NCBI GenBank assembly: GCA_023974075.1
Contig: CM043797.1
Coordinates: forward strand, 12,020,401-12,084,400
Length of the DNA: 64,000 nt
Direction: 5' to 3'
Source: Chaenocephalus aceratus
Lineage: Eukaryota; Chordata; Actinopteri; Perciformes; Channichthyidae
The position numbers and the translations under genes were made by a program. This document shows positions 11,001 to 23,539 of this stretch, piece after piece. A model generated the notes under the pieces. It was not told the DNA's origin. It saw only the letters and a list, made by a program, of their open reading frames with translations, and did not search any database. The first letter of the stretch is position 1. The number at the start of each line of letters is the position of its first letter.

Positions 11001-14000
11001 ACATCAAACCATTTGTTTGTTTAAATGACGCAGATAGTTGCAGTAGGTTTGGAATTAATCAATTTAATAGTTTACTGATGAACAGGCAAAGCAATATGAA
11101 AAGTACCACGGATACGTTTGATCGGTTAAGAAAGGACTCTTTACATTTGACATCAAAAGCATTGATTCGTCCACTTTTCAACTGTAAGTTAACATTTCCT
11201 GGTCAGTCACAAAACATCATGACCTCAGCATTTTTTTTAAATCATGTGACAGCCTTGGATGCTAAACACAAAGACATAGTATTATTATTATTGGCTAACT
11301 TTCTGAAGTCCATTTTAGTCTGTTCCTCTGTCTTTATTGGCTACCTGCTACTACAAGCTGCTATCGACTACTCTATGACTTGTTCACTTATTAAGTGGTG
11401 AAAATACACTTAAATTAGGTGGAATCACATACTCTGTTCAATAATTGAGTGGGTTTTGGTCAGGTAAGTGTGATAGTGAGTTCACTGGGAGTTAACTCAA
11501 ACCTGTTAAGTTAAGCAGCTGAGCACTACAGCCGGGATGACGGGGTTAAATCCTGATTACGCTCGTGTTTTCATGCTCTGAGGGTGTGGTGGTGGATGTG
11601 TTTTCCCGCTCTGAGCTGCTCTCTGTATCGCTTCCTTCACATGTGAACCTGTGTGAGAGCTTGCGTGCAGCCTCTCCTGATCCGTCTGATGGATTTAACA
11701 GGCTTAAATCAAGTGTCATGTAATTTGAAACTTTATTGCTTCCTGCAGGGAAAGCCTCTTTTCCCTGCAGACCCTGAACTTTCAGAGGTCAGAGGTTGAG
11801 GTCAGCTGCAGTGTGAGAGGGATGGCCTGCATGCAGGTTGTAGGGTTCTCCTCGAGGACACATCAGCAGGGAGGATGGTGGAGGTATGTGGTGGCTAAAG
11901 GGCAGTCTCTGTAACGTTACATCATCCAGGAGTCCTGCTGCATAATCTGTTATTTAAATAATGGCACTCAGAGAGCGCAGAGGTACGCCTTCATCCAATG
12001 CTGCATCCACATGTTTCCCGATTGGTCCCATTGCGTTCAAGAGAAAAGAATATCATGAATTTAATTGCTCAGAGCGTTTAACAAACTTTCGTACTCATTT
12101 TTCAAACTATTCCTTTGTTACTTGAATGCAGCAAGAAGGCCCGATCTTGCAATGTTAACTACATTGAAATATCATACGTTTATTTACCCCAAGATTTGGT
12201 CCAAATCCAGAAAATGTATTGGTTATTCCTTAGACCTTGCAACATTTTTCCAATACGTTTCACAAAAATGGCTACAAATAGTTTTACAAACAGAAAAACT
12301 GACAAAAAACATAACCTCCTTCGCAGAGGTATCAAAAGGCAACTTCTAATGGATAAATAGGAGGGAACAGATTCCAACGATTATTTGAAATATCTAATCA
12401 TATACCGACTATTTTATAGATCCATCCCAGTTTCTAAAAGCCCAAATAGACTTTTTTAAATATCATGTTTTGTCATTAGAAACCCTAAAGATGTGTACTT
12501 GATATATCTGTTGACCGACTAATCATGCGCTTATCGTTGTGGCTCTAGTTCATTATTGTTTAATAGATTTTTGGGAACAAAATTCAAAACGTCATCCTTT
12601 TCTATTTGCAGATTACTCATGAGCAAACACACTGCTGGGAACTAGCACAAAGATACCTTGCTCAACATTTTTTTATTTTGAGGACGAACTGGGTTGAAAA
12701 TAAGTGGACCTTGATAGCAGTGCACATGAAAGCCTTTCTGATCACTCCCAACCCTGCTTCCCATGCCAAAGTACAACAGCAGGGATAATAAGGGAGTTGT
12801 ATTTTGAAAATAGGTCTGCATGGTAAAAAGGCCATGAAAAAAAACATCAATTCAGCTCAAACTTTTCAAGCAGCTGCTTCAGGCAGATTTCACACTAACA
12901 CAGACACACACACATCGTCTTTAAAAGGGATAGGAAATCTGCAGGAATTGAGCAACACATTACTACTGAAAAAAGATCACAGAGAACGACAATGCAGATT
13001 TAAAAGGCTGCAACTTAAAATTGCCAGGACTGATCCAAAATATTTGATCACCTGATGAATCAACAGTCTGTCATCTTCGCTGTAAGCCCATATCTTTATC
13101 AACCCTAGAAATACAAAGAAAAACTGCTGTTTTTACATTGAAGAAGCTGGACTCTTTATATTTTTTGCTTAAAAGATACTTTTGCAGAAAATTGATATCC
13201 TATTTTTAACATATCCCATGTCTAAACCCAGCTAACTTGTTTATCCGTCTACTCTCTGACAGCTCAATGCCCATTAGATCCTACTGAGGACGTACATTAT
13301 TAAAATATACAACCAAAATATTCATATTTAAAAAAAAAAAATTAAAAAAAAGGCTAAATTCCTAAAACATCTTGTTGTCGCTTTTATACATCAGGAGGAA
13401 TAAGCTTGTTTGTTTGGGACTATTTTCAGCAGTGAAGTGATCCACATTTAGTGCTCTTGTGAGTATCTGGGATTTAGTCCAAATGGATCTCTATACATTT
13501 ACGGCACAGGTTTTCCGTCGGAAGTGTTCTGTATTCCGTTTGTGGTCGGAGAAGTGTGGAATAATCATGCAAAAGAGGTGGAACACTTTGTTTCTGGACA
13601 AAAATGGAGGTCTGTGGCACAGAGGATGAAGATATATCAGGCTGTGGATGCATTCTTGACGATAAGAGAAATACCTGACTGTGTCACTTATAAAATGTGA
13701 AAATAAGTGACAGACAAAAGAATGACAAAGACTTATTGGAGGGAGGATCTCGGATAGAATCAGAGAGACAAAATAGGCCCTAGGGACGAGAGAGGGATAG
13801 ACTGAGTGGTGTGTCATCCCATGGGCTGAATCCAGTTTACATTGGCTGCTCTCCTTGCTCTGGATTAGACCTTGGCCTAATACCTTTACACTAAAAAGGC
13901 CAGTATGTCCCCTCAGAGGGCAATCTGTCACAGGAACACACAGGGCCATAATCCATAGCAACAACAACAGTTTATCTGGCTGAAGCTTGCCGTGCCAGCC

Positions 14001-14399
14001 TCGCTCATACATGCTCCATGTTAGCTTTTGGATGCCAATGAAATCATCGCTGAACATTTAAAAAAATCTGTGCAAAGAGAGATGAGAAAGGAGCTTCAAT
14101 TGCTGGCAGCCTCCTTTGTTTGGCCAAAAGCAGATTAGCAGGAGTGCCATTAAAATGAGTTAATAGACCAAGACTGAATCAACAACCTTTTTGATAAGCG
14201 ATGAATTATTTACCAAGAAAAATGTCAATAATTCTATGCTTCTAGCTTCTCTGATGTGAGGAGTTGCTGCTTTTGTCTTTTATCAAACCATTGGCAATAG
14301 AATACTTTGGGATTTTGACAACGTTGGTTGGACAAATATATGTCTACCATTGAAGAAAATGAAAAGGCCAAATTACTTAAACGTCAACCCATTAGGAAC
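8072..14399. other. Intergenic, mostly unique AT-rich sequence
   Basis: No coding exon was recognised in this 6.3 kb. A fragment ending TACTTAAGTAAAGAATCGGAGTATTTCTTCCACC-like (about 10484-10530, read in pieces) is the end of a common fish repeat also seen at 34355-34545. The 188-codon open frame on the - strand at 13491-14057 has no recognisable domain. A GA/GGA-rich patch lies at 9110-9230 and poly-A runs at about 13327. Confidence 0.35.
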
Positions 14400-15210
14400 T
14401 GAGGCTGGAGCCACATGAGGACGATAACGCAAACGGACCAAAATCGTTAACAAAAAAGTCTTCCGTCCACACGCAACAGGCACCAGAAACGTGTCCGTTC
14501 ACACGAGACCGCTCAAAAGCGCTGGAGACGCTGTAGTACATATGCCGGGCCTGTAAGTGGCGCTGTAGTCTGCCACAAAAGCAGCGAAGAAGACTTCCCG
14601 TGCATGGTTGCCCTTCTGTTTATTCTCCGCTGTGGACGCTCTGGCTCTTTTTCTCCCTCCCCGAGGCAAGCGTTTGCTCCTGCTGTATATCTCTCCAGTA
14701 GTCCACCAGCAGATGACAAACACCCACCTCTCCGCCTCTTCCAATGGACGAGGGAACCGTGCGGCAGAGTTTCAGTTAGACTTTTTTTCGCCGTCAACAT
14801 GTCCGTTAAAGTTTAAATCTTCCGGCCAAAATTTGAAAAGTGCCGGTCAGAGGTCTTCTTTGTTATTTATTGAGCTTTAAAACAAATGAATAACGACTCT
14901 ATATAAGAATAAAAAACGGAGCCTCTCTTTTCCTCCCCCTCTTCTGACAGCCCAGCAGCTGATCACTGAGCAGGAGAGGTGGGGAGAGGGGGCTATTGCT
15001 TCAACGTTATCAGGAAATGATCGTATAGGGCGTAGACACGGAGCCGTTTGGCCCCCCAGAGCGTTTAGTTCGCAAATCTACCCACCTAGGGACCCGTTAT
15101 CGTTATCGTTTTATGTGTTTCCATGTCGGCCTCGTGTGGCCGAACCGTCTATATGATAGAGAACTGTAGCGGATACGACCGTTATCATCCTCGTGTGGCT
15201 AGGGCCTAAG
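14400..15210. mobile_element. Non-autonomous DNA transposon, copy 2 of the 0.55-1.1 kb family
   Basis: The left end GGAGCCACATGAGGACGATA pairs with the right end, which reads CTAGCCACACGAGGATGATA on the other strand. The interior shares long blocks with the copy at 548-1140 and is more complete, with a GC-rich CTCCCTCCCCGAGGCAAGC part. No transposase is present. This is the better copy for defining the family consensus. Confidence 0.75.
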
Positions 15211-16378
15211 AGGACGATATATTAACCATCAGCTCCAACAATAATGGTTCAACTAGCAGCTCGTAATAGCTTGTTTTCATGTATCTTACTGAGATGAACC
15301 ATTTAACTAACAGCGCTAAGATGGATTTCACTGATTTACATGTACGGGTACAGAAATAAAGTCTACTTAAGAACAGGAAATGTGTGCTTATTGCTCATTG
15401 TCTTCAATCAGAAGCATTTGATTTTGCTTGGACACATTTAGCAACAAGCAAAGAACAAAGATTTAATCAGACCTGACCAGGTAATTTAAGTGATAAAGCG
15501 ATGTTTTTGATTGATTTGACAAACGAATGTTACCGTCATCTGGCATGTGTTGGTAGGGTTGATGCCAGATTACAGTCTATGTTTTGCCCTGCTGCATAAT
15601 TAACCTCTAAAAGTAATGATTCCAGAACTGCAAAGTGAGCATTTTTGTGTGAATTTGGAGGGGGGGAAATGTGTCCAGATCAGGTTAAACGGTTCATAAA
15701 ATAATCCTAGAGATATAATTTAACAAACCTGCTGCATCAAACCCTCAAAGTCTGCAGAAGGTATAGAATTCCAGCAGGAGTTGTTGCAAGATCAATTTGT
15801 TTGTCTGAGAGCAGGATTTTTCAGTAAAAAACCTTGGGAACAGTGACCGTTTGTCCTTGGGCCGAGGAACAATTGATTCGATGTTATAACAGTTTGGATC
15901 AAGGATTCTATTGTGTGGCTATGAAAGTTCAGCGGGCTTTGGATTCAAGCTCTTCGGGAATCTTTCCAGTATCATTAGACTCAACTATCTTCAATGAAAG
16001 AAAATGAGGCTAAAGTGTTTGGGTGCAACAGCTAAATCTTAAAAAAAAGCAGAAGTTGCACTACGTGCACTGTGCATCATCAGAATTTCTCCACTGTGAC
16101 CAATCAGAAATGGGGATTAAATCCAAACCAAGCAGCTGGAGATAGTTTTTAAAGAAACCTAATGGCTAATAGTGAAGCCATTAGCCATCCGAATGCAACA
16201 ACGGATCTATAGTTATGACCAGTGGTTCAAGTCTGTTGTACAAAGCGTCCTGAATGGCCACACTGAGAGCTAAGCTTGCAGTTATTTCCGCCTTCTGGAT
16301 GCATCCCAAGTCTCTCTGCGTGAGTTCGCTTTTGTGAGTCAGTTTAGTCTTGAAACAATGGATTAGACAAAGGTAGAT
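15211..16378. other. Intergenic, no gene seen
   Basis: AT-rich sequence with no recognised exon, RNA gene or repeat end. Confidence 0.35.
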
Positions 16379-16386
16379 AATGGAAT

Positions 16387-17181
16387 TAGAGATGTCCCGA
16401 TCACGTGATCGGGGATCGGAGCCGATCACGTGATTTTCAAAAGATCGGAATCGGGAGGAAAAAATCGGGGATGGGGATTTTTTTTTTTTTTTTTTTTTAA
16501 TTATTATTTAATGTTACAAAACTAAAATGACCATGTTTACGTCTTAAAGTCATCCTGAGGCCTTAGTTTTGGTTCAAAATGACACAACATCATGTATGTG
16601 TTGCTTCTTTTGAGCTTGTTTTCAGACCTGGTTGCTTATTTCTCTCAAATCTGGCAACAGAGTGGGCGCAGTGTCTAATAGTAGCAGTAAGCTAACGAGA
16701 GGCTACGTTCAGCTGGTGACTCGGGAGTCGGGACAGAGAAATGTCAGGAGTTTGGAAGTATTATACAATTGAAAGCGAAGGCAGTGTAACAGCCAGATGC
16801 AATGTTTGCAAGGCGGAGGTTCCGCGTGGTGGAAAGAACAGAGCTACGTTCAACACGACCAATCTAATACGCCACCTGAGAAACAAACACCAACAACAAT
16901 ACGACGAGTACACAGCGGCCACTCCGGTAACGGCACTGAAACAACCGACACTTTCAGAGACTTTTAAAAGGAAAGAGAAACTGCCCCAGAACAGTGAAAA
17001 GGCCAAAAGAATAACAGCCAAGATAGCTGAATTCATTGCGTTGGATGACCAGCCGTTATCTGTTACCTTTTTTTTCTCATTGCATAAAGATCGGATCGGG
17101 AAAAATCGGTATCGGCAGATTGTCAAAATCAAATGATCGGAATCGGATCGGGAGCAAAAAAAGGTGATCGGGACATCCCTA
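16387..17181 (+). mobile_element. hAT transposon, internally deleted, with intact target-site duplication
   Basis: The 795-base element starts TAGAGATGTCCCGATCAC and ends, on the other strand, TAGGGATGTCCCGATCAC (one mismatch). It is flanked by a perfect 8-base direct repeat AATGGAAT at 16379-16386 and 17182-17189, the hAT signature. Subterminal regions carry many ATCGG/CGATC words and a palindromic GATCACGTGATC. A BED zinc-finger frame lies inside, but the DDE catalytic part is missing, so this copy is non-autonomous. Confidence 0.92.
16741..17136 (+). pseudogene. Truncated hAT transposase: N-terminal BED zinc finger only
   Basis: A 131-codon frame opens with ATG and encodes a BED-type DNA-binding finger: C-x2-C at residues 21-24 (CNVCKAEV), then TFNTTNLIRHLRNKH supplying the paired histidines at about residues 44-50. 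The following PTLSETFKRKEK stretch and AKRITAKIAEFIALDDQPLSV are typical of the linker before the hAT catalytic domain. After residue about 108 the frame runs into terminal element sequence, so the RNase H-like core is deleted. The finger itself looks intact. Confidence 0.8.
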
Positions 17182-17189
17182 AATGGAAT

Positions 17190-20100
17190 ACACGTTCTGG
17201 CCGTCTCCTCGAAGTTGTGAAAGACAGATTGAGATTGATTCTGCACCTCCCTCAATTGGCTCATGCCCAATTCTTGGATTGTCTACTACATGTTCAGATT
17301 CAGGCCATTAACATAATACATTTAATTACAGTCAATGTCAGTTTTTCAGTGTATGTCATATTTAGTATGTGCTGATTAGACGCTGTGGTCTTGGGAAACA
17401 TTTTCTACGCCTCCCCTCAGATATTTCGTCCGGTCACAGGATCGCTGTCAGGCTCCTGTGAACGACCCGATTAAGGCTGCTCGTTGTATGAACTGCACAA
17501 ATGAATACGATTTGCTCTCGTCTCGGTGCGGACACAGTTTCCGCTCCGCTTAGCCTCAGTCTGAGCGGTCACATGTTCAATTCCCAAAGCAGCTACTGTG
17601 TCCTTCTGCCCTGGAGGGAGAGGTGACGTCACTGTAACTCCGACAGCTCTGTGGAGTGTGAACACTTTGACTGGACCGGGTTCCCTGAAAGCCTGATTTC
17701 ATTTCATTTGACTGGTTATTTTTATTACAAAATGCTGCGGTCTCTCGGTGTTCCCAGCTGCATATTTTACAAGTACGGCTCCATACATCACCTGGAATGT
17801 CACCTTCATACATTTTCAGAGTCATTGTTGCTTCAAAAAGGCTCAAGTCCTCCAGTGCCCTTTAGTTTGAACTTTAATTTGAACAGTCTTATTTTAGAAA
17901 TATTATGGAGCCTAGCAGGTAATACTGAAAAGAAAAGAAAATCATAACAATTTGTTGTACCAAATTTGAAATGACTGTGCTCATTATGCTTTTTATTACA
18001 AATGTTTTTCCTTTAATTCATAGAATTTTCAAGATAGTGATATTTTTAAGTGCTTTGTTGTGAAATTATTTTATTTATTTATGTGCAATAGAGAAAGGAT
18101 GGGCCAAATCCAAGAAGTCATTGTCTCAATTTCGTATTTAGGTGTACAAATGATTAACTGAAGGAAATAAATTAAGTTATAGTGGTAAGTTCTTTGAACG
18201 ATGGGACTACAAATAAGTCAAATGTAACTTCCTCTCTCATGGAGCAGCTCTTTAAACACCAACTGAACAGGTCTGACTGTTTGTGGTGATCGCATGTATG
18301 GAGTGAAAGATCGATTCTGGTTAACTGCTCATTGGTATTTTTGCTGCTTCTTTCCTACTTTGTACTGGAACTGCTTCAAGACAAGATCCTATCTTATCAC
18401 ACACATTCTGCTTTTGAGCTTCCTCTAACAGCCCACTATTCTCTCAGCTCAGGAACCATGCTGTTTGCATTCAGGCACTGAATGATGCCACATCTGCACC
18501 ACAAAGGGTTTAGCTGGTGTGTGAATGCAGTGGGTTTGAGGACATGTTGATAGCAGTAAGGTGTGAAGAGGGAGGGCTATTATCACAGTGTGAAGAGGGA
18601 AACAGTGATTGGCCACTCTGCCACCTCACCATTGACCCCCATTAAAGCTGCATTAACCGGGGGATTAGATTGTCATCAGAGAATAAAAAACACATGCAGC
18701 TGGGAATGCACCCAGGATGCTCAGAATGACTGCATTAAAGTTATCTGCAGCAGGAGCTGTTTGCTTCCAGAAGCCTTTTCATATCAACAGAGTAAATCCG
18801 TGAAGACATGTTCATTGTAGTGGAATATTTACATTGTAGAAGGAAGATTGGTCCTGATTCAGAGGTTATGCACAGGTGGCCTTGCCAGGCTTTACATTTT
18901 CCCCTAGAGACAGCTGTTCAGTCTCAACATCTGCGAATCGGCGAAAACTACAGGAAGTCAGTGTCACAGCTGCAGTTACACGTCAATGTCCCCACCTACA
19001 GCCAAAGCTGGGAACTGCTTTAATTTTGAGTCTTTCGCTACCTTCAGACAATTTCCAAATGTTTATGTGCAACCTGTAAGCAAAAGTTAAATATTACTAA
19101 CTCTTCAATACCAAATATGCAAACTAAGACAACAGAAAATAAATGTAAATAGAATGTTTTATTGTATTGGAACTCAAGCACAGATGTTTAGCAAATGCTT
19201 AGGATGTGGTGATTTTTTAAGCAGTATTCCTTTTACACCCATGTCTTTTAACAGATGGAAGGCATAATGGTGAATTTTCCAAAAATAATGTATATTTTAG
19301 AAAAAATGAAATCTAGGCTAATCATTTTAATTTTTGATGAATCGATAATGTGATATTCTTTTTTTCTGTAACTCTAATGGAATTCAGGCAAATACTAAAA
19401 TACATAATAATCAATGGATAATAATACATTGGATTTTCCAAAATCTTCAATAAAACATTTGCAATGGAAAACAGTTGTAATTTGTATATTAACTACGTAG
19501 GTGTCTTATGGGTTCCTGGTCAGGGTGTGTGGGCCCATAGAGCTCAGGAGTTTGACACCTGTGGTCCTTCCTTAACCTTGGTCAAAATTCGAGTTGCCTC
19601 AACATGGCTACCATCATGATTAACAAATCATTAGTCACGTCAGGCGGAAAATAAATGAAGCCTATTGTTAGTGGGCATTTTGTGGCTTTGTATTATGAAA
19701 AATGTTTCCTCATTATGTAAAACATTTGAATCCATTTTACTCAAGACATAATTGCTGTTACAATTAGTAGATAAACTTGCCAGGCGACAGAGTTGATAAT
19801 TGTGTCTCAGTCCAGAAATGGAAATATAAATCAGCTTGTGGCTTTATTAGTCACACAAGAGAGACAGTAACTCAATCTGTATTGTACACGTAATGACCAC
19901 ACAACTCATAAAGTGACTGGCATCCCGCTGCTTCCTGTCCCATTGTAATTTAATATATGAACAACAGGTTAACCTAAATCTGGCTACTTTACTGTAACAA
20001 GTGATTACAGGATTTAACATGTACAATCTTATTTCTCAGACACAGTGCAATGTCTGCAGGTGGCTTTTAAGTGTTAAAACTGCAGAACCCATGTTGTTTG

Positions 20101-21785
20101 ACATCAATGTCAAAAATGGTCCTTGATTCTCTTAGTTAAATGTGACTTTGTAATGAGGTTACGCGAACCTTAGCATTGTCTTTGCTTTGTGCTATAATTA
20201 TATAAAAAGTTGAATTGTCAGAAATGCCTGAACAAGAGATAAAGCCTGACTGGGGAAATGTACAAGAGTGATACGGATAGACAGATGGAGGTAAATGAGA
20301 GAAAAAAATGCAAAACAGAAGAGACGGATAAAGACTACGATAAGCGAGACCGAAAGAAGCCAGTAAGGTGAAGAATGAAGAGAGACTGAAGCATTAACAG
20401 AAAGTAAAAAAGGCAAAGAGACAGATGGAAGGAGAGACAGTGATTGTCGGTAAAAAACGAAACAGAGATATAGTTATCCGAAAGGGACACAACTAAAAAG
20501 AGACAGAAAAGACAAACATAGAAAGACGAAGGTGATGAATGAAAGGCACAGACAAACTGAAAGACGATTTGTAATCAGCTCATGTCGGCACCACTCCTCT
20601 TCTTCCTCCCACCCTGCACCCCCTCCTCCTCTTCTTCCTCCCATCCCTCCCTCCATTTTGTCGTCCTCCTCTGTCTGATGCTGTTCCAACACCTCAGGCT
20701 TCAGCCTCTCATTCACCATCCAACACTCCGCCAATGCTCCTCTGCTGCAGCAGCGCAATCACCAACAACCAAGAAAATAAATAAAAAATCAACTGGAAAA
20801 AAAGGGAAACCGAAACAAAGACGCCCATGGTGGGGCTGGGTCTCGTGTGGCTGAACGTGACTCAAACAGCTGGGGAGAATCCAGCAGAAACTCACATTAA
20901 TAAGACTTTAAGTCTGTTTAAAGACGCAGTGTGAGGGATTTGTATTCCTCAGTGTATCGCCGTTTGAGTCATCCTTAAATCAAAAACGTATAAATCTAGT
21001 GAATCCACAGTTAAGATGATCAACGGACTATAAGAGAGGGTGAAACACATTAAACGTTTATTTAGCACCCACTATTGGACAATGTTACTGGCAAGGCATT
21101 CTGTTGGTTCTTTGAAGATCTACTGTGAGCTGTATTGACTCAAAAAACACGATTTAACCTTCAATACAGTCGTTTATCGAGATGAATGTGATCCTCATCG
21201 CAAATAGATTCTTCAAAAAAAAGAAATAGAGCAAAATCCGCTGCAGCATGTGCAACATTTTGACAATAATAGCCAGCAAAAGCTGAATAATTGATTAGCG
21301 GAATAGAAGATGAAGGGCTTCATAATCTCGGTCCAAATTCAGCTGCTTTGTTTATCGTATGCAAACAAAAACTAAAGAGCCAAAATCGCCAGCGTGAGCA
21401 GCACTACTGTGGCCTTCAGGATATGATGGATTGAGGATAAATGACTCCCTGCTAAATTAGAGCTAACAGGCTAAAAACTCAGAATAGTAAACAAGAGAGG
21501 AGGAGGCCACTCATGTAACAGGATACTGTCGTTTGAGAGCCCGTTAGCGCTGTGTTGGCGACCTTTGGTGGGATTTGGCTAAACTGACCCGTTTTAACCT
21601 GGTAATGGACTTGGATCCAAACAACATCAACAAGTTGAACAATGAGCCTCACAGTTGAGTCTTTAAAGAGTGTTATAAACAACCTTCCAGAAGACTATCA
21701 AGATAAATACCAGCAATGATGCACGATGGTGAACATTTGTAGTTTCAGGTACAAAGATGTGTTAACATTTTAAGGAAGTCTGGTT
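17190..21785. other. Intergenic, no gene supported
   Basis: Mostly unique AT-rich sequence. A fragment at about 17310-17355 (CATAATACATTTAATTAC then TTTTTCAGTG) matches the CACTGAAAAA MITE end. 20220-20560 is purine-rich on the + strand. 20580-20660 is a TTC/CCTCC-rich tract. None of the short open frames shows a domain. Confidence 0.35.
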
Positions 21786-21787
21786 TA

Positions 21788-21865
21788 ATAATAATAATAA
21801 TAATAAGACATGAGACTTGTATAGCGCTTTTCTAAAAACTCAAAGACGCTTTGACAGAGAATAAA
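21788..21865 (-). mobile_element. Retroposon 3' tail with (ATT)n end
   Basis: Read on the - strand this gives AAAGCGTCTTTGAG, then AAAAGCGCTATACAAGTC, then an ATT trinucleotide tail. That order is the usual 3' terminus of L2/CR1-type LINEs and their dependent SINEs in fish. Only the tail is recognised. Confidence 0.5.
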
Positions 21866-22671
21866 AAACAACATCAAAAGTAATAGATGTATAACCTACG
21901 AGGTCCATCAGACACATCTTATTGGTTCGTATTACACTACAATATAGGGTTGTGCAACTCTCCAGCGATGTTTGGTAATGCTCATTCTATCCCCTAGCTC
22001 GAAATCTGCAGCAAAACAACATTCTGTTGAGTGTGTGACTGTGTGTATTTTGTTGGCCAATGCGGCTCTGGATGACATTTTATTGTTTTGCGGCAAAAGT
22101 TGACCGATTTTTAACAGTTGTGAGCGCCGGAGTGTAGCCAGCAGGCCAATGTGGCAGCCAGTCAACCAGTAAGCCATCCAGTTGGTCGGACAGTCAGTTA
22201 TGGCAACATCACAGTGAGATTATCTGGAGCATGTGATGTATGTGTTTACACCTCACCCTCTCTGTCTGCCTGGCTGTGTTTTGCTCCCTCCTCCGACCCC
22301 CCCCTGTGCCACCTGAGTGCCTTCCTGTCTGCATCTCTCTGCCTCTCTTCAGTCTGACTCACCTTCTCCTCTGAGAGAGAGTGACTGTGTTTCGCTTAAC
22401 GTCTGGACTCTTCTCACAGCAGAACAGCCGGTTACTCCACATCAGCGTGTGACTCATAGATTCATTGATCTCGAGATTCATTCATTAAATTCTCTAAAGG
22501 TGTTACAACCAGGCGGGACTGTTTAAAGGGGAAGTTAGATTCAATATGTATTCAACTAATTCAATGACAAGACAAAAAAGACGCCAATGAATTTATCCTT
22601 CTTCACCATGAACACACACACTGAAGTTCACTTTCAATAACACGCACATACACCGCTAACAACGCATCACA

Positions 22672-22725
22672 TTTAATTTTGCTGACGCTTTTATCCAAAG
22701 CAACTTACATTAGGTGCATTTTATT
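22672..22725 (-). mobile_element. SINE/LINE 3' tail (TTTGGATAAAAGCGTCAGC)
   Basis: On the - strand it reads AAGTTGCTTTGGATAAAAGC then GTCAGCAAA, the conserved tail shared by many fish SINEs and L2-like LINEs. A second copy in + orientation is at 40255-40319. Confidence 0.55.
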
Positions 22726-23346
22726 ACGAAGAAACAAACTGAAATCGGTGGCTTCTGGGGGTCTTTCTCAAATGTGGGAAATGTAGTAGATGTTAGTATG
22801 AAGAGTCAAAGGAAGTCTTTATGGGAAACCTGGGATCAAATATGTTAGGAGCTGGACCCTATAGGGACTTAAAGCCAGGATATTGTATTTAAAATTTGTT
22901 TCAGAAAAAAGTCCACTGTATGACTATGCAATACTTATAAGTGAAACGGTTTCCTAAATAACGCGTCTGAGCTGAATGAGACAAACAGAACACGATTTTG
23001 AACATTGGGACCGTCACCAGATCAGGGCTGTTTTCTCTGGTGCAGGTGTTGCATCTCCCAAAACCAGCCATTTAATTAATCAGAAAAAAGGAGTGTGCGT
23101 CACATCCGAACACACAGGGTGTGCATTTTGGAAGTGTGACAGATTAGGAGACATCATAATTGCATTGCATTTCCCATGAGATTCTCTATTTTGTTACACT
23201 TCATTTCGCATTCAATGCACAGTCTAGACCAGACTAATTGAGTGTCAGTGTTGATTCCAACTATTAACCATCTGCGACTTTCCTCTCTCTGCCCCTCTTC
23301 TCCTCCCTCTTCCTCTTCCTCTCCCTGTTTCTGTTTCTCTCTGCAG

Positions 23347-23539
23347 GAGTTTAGAGGACTAGTAGGATGCTGAGTAGCCTTCCTCCTCAACACTGTTGTC
23401 CGACCTGCTCTTCATGACCTGAGAGCGCCATCACATCGGGAGGAACGAAACACCAGAGAGAGGAGGGAGGGCAGAAGGCCAGGAAAGGAAGGAAGGAACA
23501 CACTTTTAGTTTTGTTATCATTTGTTGTCCCTTTCCGAA
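23347..23539 (+). other. 5'UTR part of the AKAP-like gene's first recognised exon
   Basis: A strong 3' splice site precedes it: a C/T tract at 23282-23342 ending CTCTCTGCAG at 23346. The sequence to the ATG at 23540 has no open frame in phase beyond 18 bases. This implies at least one further upstream non-coding exon, which I could not locate. Confidence 0.6.

Noticed and set aside
13491..14057. 188-codon open frame on the - strand
   Set aside because: No recognised domain, no coding-like composition, no splice context; likely a chance frame.
23522..23539. Upstream extension of the AKAP-like frame beginning at TTG
   Set aside because: The ATG at 23540 has a better context and a TTG start is unlikely in a vertebrate gene.
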